Positions 58,870 through 64,000 of a stretch of DNA of 64,000 nucleotides are shown here, in pieces. The notes beneath the pieces are model-generated. The model was not told the DNA's origin and ran no database searches. It saw nothing but the letters and a program-made list of their open reading frames with translations. Within the stretch, counting starts at the first letter, position 1. The number at the start of each line of letters is the position of its first letter. The translations under genes were made by a program, and so were the position numbers. This stretch comes from Hirudo medicinalis (taxonomy: Eukaryota; Annelida; Clitellata; Hirudinida; Hirudinidae), in assembly GCA_011800805.1 (NCBI GenBank), contig MPNW01000013.1, positions 38,473-102,472 of the forward strand. The letters run 5' to 3'.

Positions 58870-59589
58870 TGTTTCAAAATAACTTCTTGAATTATCTTAA
58901 AAATAGATATATGTTTAATATGTTTACTGAAATTACTGAACGTAATCTTGCGAGATCGAAAGGAAATTTAACCAAATCATGTGATTATCCAAAAATTATA
59001 ACAAATTGTTAAAAATATTCTCCTAAAAAATCAAAACTTTTACAGATTTTTTTCAGGCCAATAGCAACTCATGAACAACTCTTCAACACTTGAAGTTTGA
59101 ATTGACGATAAGGAAAGTGTTTTGCACATTTTCCAGATGAAAATTGCAATATTTAATTTTATAATGAATTTTTATTCTATTTCTAGTGTTAAAAAGAGTT
59201 CTTGTATTGCTTTAGCATCCCCAACCAAGATCCCAAGCTGGAGGTTTAAAATGTCATTCGTGAAAATTCATTTATATCGAAATGTTAAAATTTCATTCAC
59301 GAAGGTAAGAAAAAAAGTTATGGTTTTCATTATTGTTCTGTGATATTTTTATCTTTTCGATGTTCTTTTTGATGTCAGAGCAGCACTTTTTGTTTGGCAA
59401 TTCTCCAACTCATGAGTCAGCCACATCACGTCACAAGTAACTCTTGTTCCCATTGAGTTTGACAAGATTTGTTGTACAATAAAACTTGTTGATAAGTGCT
59501 TTGAATAAATCCTTTATTTTCGGAAAGGCAACATTTTCAGAACTTCTAGATTCAAAAGACTTTCTCCTTAAATTTTAACTTAAGGTTAA
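58870..59589. other. SEC2-SEC3 spacer
   Basis: Duplicated AT-rich flank. Part of it (tgtttactgaaattactga...gtaatct) recurs upstream of SEC3 at about 62305-62340. No gene supported. Confidence 0.5.
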
Positions 59590-60160
59590 AAAGGTTGAAT
59601 TTTAATTTTGTTATCTCGTTTAAAAGTACTGGATTTCCAGAATATTTTATTTTCAATTTAGGAGATATATCTATAATAATAAATTTATTAACCACAATTA
59701 TAAATACCGTTTTGTTCACTCATGCCATTTCAATTTTTCAACTTTTTTTTGCAGAAATCTTACATTTTAAAGATGCTATTTCAAATTTACCAACAATAGC
59801 CAACAGCAGAAAATTGAAAATTTATTGAATATTATTGCAATCATAATAAAAAAGTAATTAAGTGAATATTCAGGCAATGTTTTCGATGTAATTGCAAACA
59901 AATAGCTGAATAGTTAAAGCCAGTCACTTTCATGGCTTCTTTGCTTCAATTTAAATTTCGACTTTCCTCTAGGACATCCATCAGTGCTGCATGGGATAGT
60001 TAACAAATAATAAATAATAAATATTGGCTAAATTTAAAATAATTAACTAATCCATTAATTAAAAGCACCAAATTAATTTCACATCAATTTTCGATGTGGT
60101 TTGATGTAATTATGAAAAACCAATTTGATTATGAAATCAATAAAAGATTAATTTAAATTT
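59590..60160. repeat. Duplicated noncoding segment, copy 3 of 3
   Basis: See 53249-53880. It carries small deletions near 60065-60080 relative to the other copies. Confidence 0.85.
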
Positions 60161-60325
60161 TAATGCCATTTTTTTTATTTAAATCTAGTTAATTGCAATA
60201 CTATTAGTAATAATAATATAATAATAACATTAATAATAATAATAATATTAATAATAATAAAAAGTCCTAAACTTTCAATTATTGTTTACAACGACAAAGA
60301 CATATCACAAAACATAAAAAATAAT

Positions 60326-61756
60326 TTAATAATAAAATGCATGGAAATTGTCATCATCACCATCAGCAACATCGAATCCAAAGCTTTTGTAGTAAGCGGA
60401 GAATACTCTTCCAGTGGAGCCTATAAGCTCAGGTTCCAGGACCTCCAATGCAGTCACTATGATACATCCATAAGCCGCATTTGCATATCTAAATAAATAT
60501 TGAACTCATGACAAACTGATTGATATTAATTAAATTTATAGTTTAAACGTTAAACATATTTCAAAATACTTGAGTGTAGTTTAACATATCACCAAAAAAG
60601 TATAATAATAATAATAGTAAAGTTTGTAATTATAACGATATTAAAAATAACAATAAAAGTAAAGTTTATAACTACAATGATATTAAAAATAACAATAAAA
60701 TTTGTAATATTGATAATACTAATAATAATAGTATTAATGATAATAACAAAATTTATAATAATAATTAATAATAATAAATAGAGAGGCAGTCAAATTTATT
60801 TGCAATAATAATTTTTAATAGTAACAACTTCTCTTCAGTCGGTGCAAAAAGCTTTTCAAGTTCATCGATATTAGCAGCGTCTATCTCGAGTTCTTTCTTG
60901 ATGCAAGTTCGAAATTCGTCTGCGATTCTCTGAACCGATTCAGGCTTATCGAGTATCTTAATTAACTTCCACATGTCCGTGAAAACTAAAATTGAAAATC
61001 TAAATAAAATAATTTATTTATTTGCATTGAAAGCTTTAATGAAAGCTTAATTGAAAGCTTAACTATTAATAATTAATACGCAAACAATTACTCATTAAAT
61101 TCAAATATTTTAAAATATAACTCAAATAAAGTCAAATGATTATACGTTTGTCGTCAGAGCAAAGCTTTTCTGCAAATTTGATGGAGAATGGTCCAACTTG
61201 GCTTTGGTCCTGGCAGAAACCGCCTTCATTTTTGACGCAAAGATTTATTTCATCGACTATCCTGAAACATTAAATCGTGAACATTAATAATTCCACTACA
61301 AATAATGATTTATATCTTCAAGTCAATGTAGACACAGGAAATTGTAATATTTGCAAATTGAAAATTCATATTCACATAAAGAATACATCTTGAAAGGTTG
61401 AACATTTAAACAAAATCAAATCAAATTAATTTGCTTTTCCTACAAAAATGCAAAAATCCTCACTTGCAAAAGGTCTTCTTGTAATTCTCTTCAGTTAGCA
61501 ATGACGAAGGATCGATTAAGGAAGCCATGGTTAAGATGGCATTACCATCAAGACATTTTCGATATACCATGTCATTGTGGCCCTTCTCGCAGACATCTTT
61601 CTCTTCTGCTTTGGTAATTACGAAATTTATAAGCGATGCATAAGTACAGAAGAGCGCATAGAATTATGTTATGCATGAAATACAAACCTTCTTCGTAAAA
61701 TAAAACATTAACTGTATTTAAACCGCTCGAAAATGTTTTTCTTAATTTAAGTCAAT

Positions 61757-61793
<37 letters not shown>

Positions 61794-61987
61794 TAATAAA
61801 AATAATAATAATAATAATAATAATAATAGAGGTAGGAAAGTTTATTCATATTTTTAAATAATGATGAATTAACGACTAACTAATACCAAATAATTAGTAA
61901 TAACAATTACTCGTAACCTGAGAGGTTTGGCTTTCCCCAGACGATGGACACAAGAAAACATGAAAGAACGATCTTGAAGCACAACAT
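60326..61987 (-). CDS. SEC3: small secreted Cys-rich protein
   Basis: Exons, high to low: 61987-61918, 61605-61464, 61261-61146, 60985-60829 and 60488-60326; about 215 aa. Donor and acceptor phases are 1, 2, 1, 2, as in SEC2. Signal peptide MLCFKIVLSCFLVSIVWG, then CEKGHNDMVYRKCLDGN, a hydrophobic stretch, TFCK, LCVKNEGGFCQDQSQVG, KLCSDDK, RTCIKKELEIDAAN, YGCIIVTALEV and the tail VADGDDDNFHAFYY. Exon 4 could instead run on into the intron, giving a truncated form. Function unknown; role outside the cell is inferred from the signal peptide and cysteines. Confidence 0.82.
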
Positions 61988-62024
61988 CTTGGCAAAAGTC
62001 ACCAAGAAGCTGCTGTGTCACTTG

Positions 62025-62031
62025 ATTTATA
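62025..62031 (-). promoter_or_regulatory. TATA box of SEC3
   Basis: Same ggcgtctataaatcaag block as SEC2, 37 bp before the ATG. Confidence 0.7.
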
Positions 62032-62282
62032 GACGCCAAAAGACAATTTAACGTGTCAAGTATTTTGTTGTTTCAAACGCACTTAATTTTTACATTCGTA
62101 AATTCTTATAACAGAAACATACTTTGGTCAAGTAGCTTTACAAGTTTTATGAGCTCAAGTTAAAGGATAGATGTGATGTTGTGAGGGGCTATTGTAAATC
62201 TTCGTATTATTATTGACAACTTGAAGCCAAAATAACTCCTTGAATTAATTTGTAAATAGAAATAATAAAAAATACTGGATTG

Positions 62283-62537
62283 GTCTAAGAAATATTATCC
62301 TTTTAATATGTTTACTGAAATTACTGAAAGTAATCTCGCGAGATGATGTGATGATCCTTAATGAATTGTTACAAATATATAATGTCGAGTGTTTGCGGTA
62401 ATGTCGAGTNGTCTAAGAAATATTATCCTTTTAATATGTTTACTGAAATTACTGAAAGTAATCTCGCGAGATGATGTGATGATCCTTAATGAATTGTTAC
62501 AAATATATAATGTCGAGTGTTTGCGGTAATGTCGAGT
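62283..62537. other. Probable assembly duplication around N at 62410
   Basis: Positions 62283-62409 and 62411-62537 are the same 127 bases, separated by one N. This fits two overlapping contig ends placed side by side. The true sequence probably contains one copy. Confidence 0.9.
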
Positions 62538-64000
62538 GTCTGCTGTTCTTCACGAAGCAGTTTTAATACTAAATCCTCTTCTATGATTAAATAAAAAAAA
62601 ACAAATTTAAAATTATTAATTTTTAATTAGAAATTCAAATTTTTTAATAATAAAAATTATTTCAAAAGCTATCTCTTTTGTTTGCAAATATCTTTCTACA
62701 AAGTCATAACACATGGAGAATGGACTCCAAAATAAATCCTTAGCTAAAATGGCACTTTAATATTTATATTTGATATATTTTTAAAAGTGTTTGGTTATTT
62801 CAAACACACTTAAGATTCTTGTTTGTAATTGTGGTCGATAAATGAAAAGAATGTCAACTCAGGGACAAAGACATATTAGCAAAGACGTGCGCCAGCTTCA
62901 ATCACGAAGACTTCTGCAATTTTCCATTTGTTTGATTCAACGGACCACGATGAATTTTCAGACCATCATTAAATTATCAATAAGAACTGCGTTTGTTGCG
63001 ACAAACTCGAAATTTTATTCTCAAAATTGGCGGCACTTAAACTTTGTAGTTTCTCGAGAGGCTTTCATTTTTGCGAATTGTTTTCGCGATAGCTTAAAAC
63101 TGTTCATTCATTATCTTCATTTTATTACCTGCCATCATGCCGGAGTAAAATGAATTTTTCATCACCAGTTCTTAAAGAATGTTCTCCAAGCATTTTTTAA
63201 TCGATGTAAGGGCGTTTCCCGAATAATAAGATATAAGTTCATAATTCCAGTATTGTTCTATTTTATTTTAGAAGTCAGAACAACACGTATTTTCGGCAAT
63301 TCTCCAACCCTTGAGTTAGATCTGACACGCTATGGCAAGTGTTATAGTACTTGTTTCCATTGTGTCTGGCAACAATTATTGAACAATGAAATTTATTGGG
63401 AGAATTCCTTGATTTGGTCTCTGAAATATGTTCTCCTGACATGCAGTTTTTGTAATCGTTGGAACTTTAAGAAATTTTCATTACTTTTTATCATTACATT
63501 GTATTACATTAATTTATAATATCAGCATTATGCGTTATTTCTTTTATCTCGATTAATAGTGCCATCAAACTTTTTAATCTTAGATTAGACGCATAATTAA
63601 TCTTACTTTTCAAATTATTTCCCAATATATTTTTATCCCAAAAAATCAATTTTATTCATGAAAAATGTTCACAATAGTAGTTTAGAAATAGTTTGTTGTG
63701 GTTCATTAATTCACATTTAGTCAGTTGCTGATGCAAGCGAGTCTGTTGATGTTGTCTGGAGACAGAGAAGAACGCTATTCACAACATCTCCAGAAGGGGA
63801 AAATAACCGTTCACAGCCTTAGATGGAGAAGTTAAGTATTTGAAGGCTACCTTGTCCACAAGGTACGACAAGGTACCTTGTCCACATACGATGGCGCACA
63901 TTCCCGCCGACATTGTAATGGACGCAAGGCTTTGTCAATTTCTGGTTCTGCTCTGTAATGTGATAAAGCTTTTCTCAGCTGCTTACATATCGCCGGAACC
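62538..64000. other. Right-hand flank, no supported gene
   Basis: AT-rich with several short open frames but none with a signal peptide, motif or splice context. Part of 63290-63420 resembles the duplicated SEC flanks (cattgtgtctggcaacaatt vs cccattgagtttgacaaga). A GC-richer patch at 63820-63990 contains the hairpin taccttgtccacaaggta. Confidence 0.55.

Noticed and set aside
63868..63890. Hairpin taccttgtccacaaggta as a terminator or attachment site
   Set aside because: An isolated short palindrome in a eukaryotic spacer, without other supporting signals.

Overview
This is a eukaryotic genomic window: AT-rich, with short GT-AG introns, TATA boxes and many microsatellites. It carries a two-exon FVRIamide-type neuropeptide precursor, a family known from annelids and molluscs, and a large family of secreted six-cysteine PAN/apple-like modules. 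I infer a lophotrochozoan, most probably a leech (Helobdella-like). The species call is inference; the gene calls come from reading frames and splice junctions in the sequence.

Layout. 1-3.9 kb holds only simple repeats, a GATGT pentamer satellite and an interstitial telomere-like (TTAGGG)n tract. 3.97-5.35 kb (minus strand) is the neuropeptide precursor. 7.19-7.88 kb is a dead LINE fragment. 8.66-11.94 kb (plus) is an eight-exon TMEM30/CDC50 flippase subunit. 13.43-17.67 kb (plus) is a roughly 16-exon RED/IK spliceosomal gene whose last exon carries an apparent one-base frameshift.

18.6-51.7 kb is a dense plus-strand tandem array. It has nine apparently intact secreted PAN-like genes (called PAN1-PAN9 here), four or more decayed copies, and two related genes in which an apple-like domain is joined to a fucolectin-type (FTP, F5/8C-like) lectin domain. 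Each PAN-like domain is one phase 1-1 exon. Domain A has 4 Cys and its exon is exactly 243 nt in all 13 intact copies. Domain B has 6 Cys. PAN1, 2, 6, 7 and 8 read as signal peptide-A-B. PAN3, 4, 5 and 9 read as signal peptide-A-B-A-B, because the first B exon has gained a splice donor and the second A-B pair has no signal-peptide exon. The genes share TATA boxes and an upstream block, which suggests common regulation. A decayed copy of the RED 3' end lies between PAN1 and PAN2 and records one of the duplications that built the array.

54.2-62.0 kb (minus) holds three tandem five-exon genes for small secreted proteins with about eight conserved cysteines, family not recognised; the copy furthest left has a C-terminal frameshift. 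Two single-N positions (53991, 62410) are flanked by repeated sequence and look like unmerged contig ends. From 62.54 kb to the end I see no supported gene.

Taken together, two conserved housekeeping genes and a neuropeptide gene flank a fast-evolving cluster of secreted disulfide-rich proteins. The six-Cys spacing of domain B, opening with Cys-Trp, resembles the PAN-type fold of secreted leech proteins such as leech anti-platelet protein and saratin. That link is a hypothesis, not a demonstrated homology.
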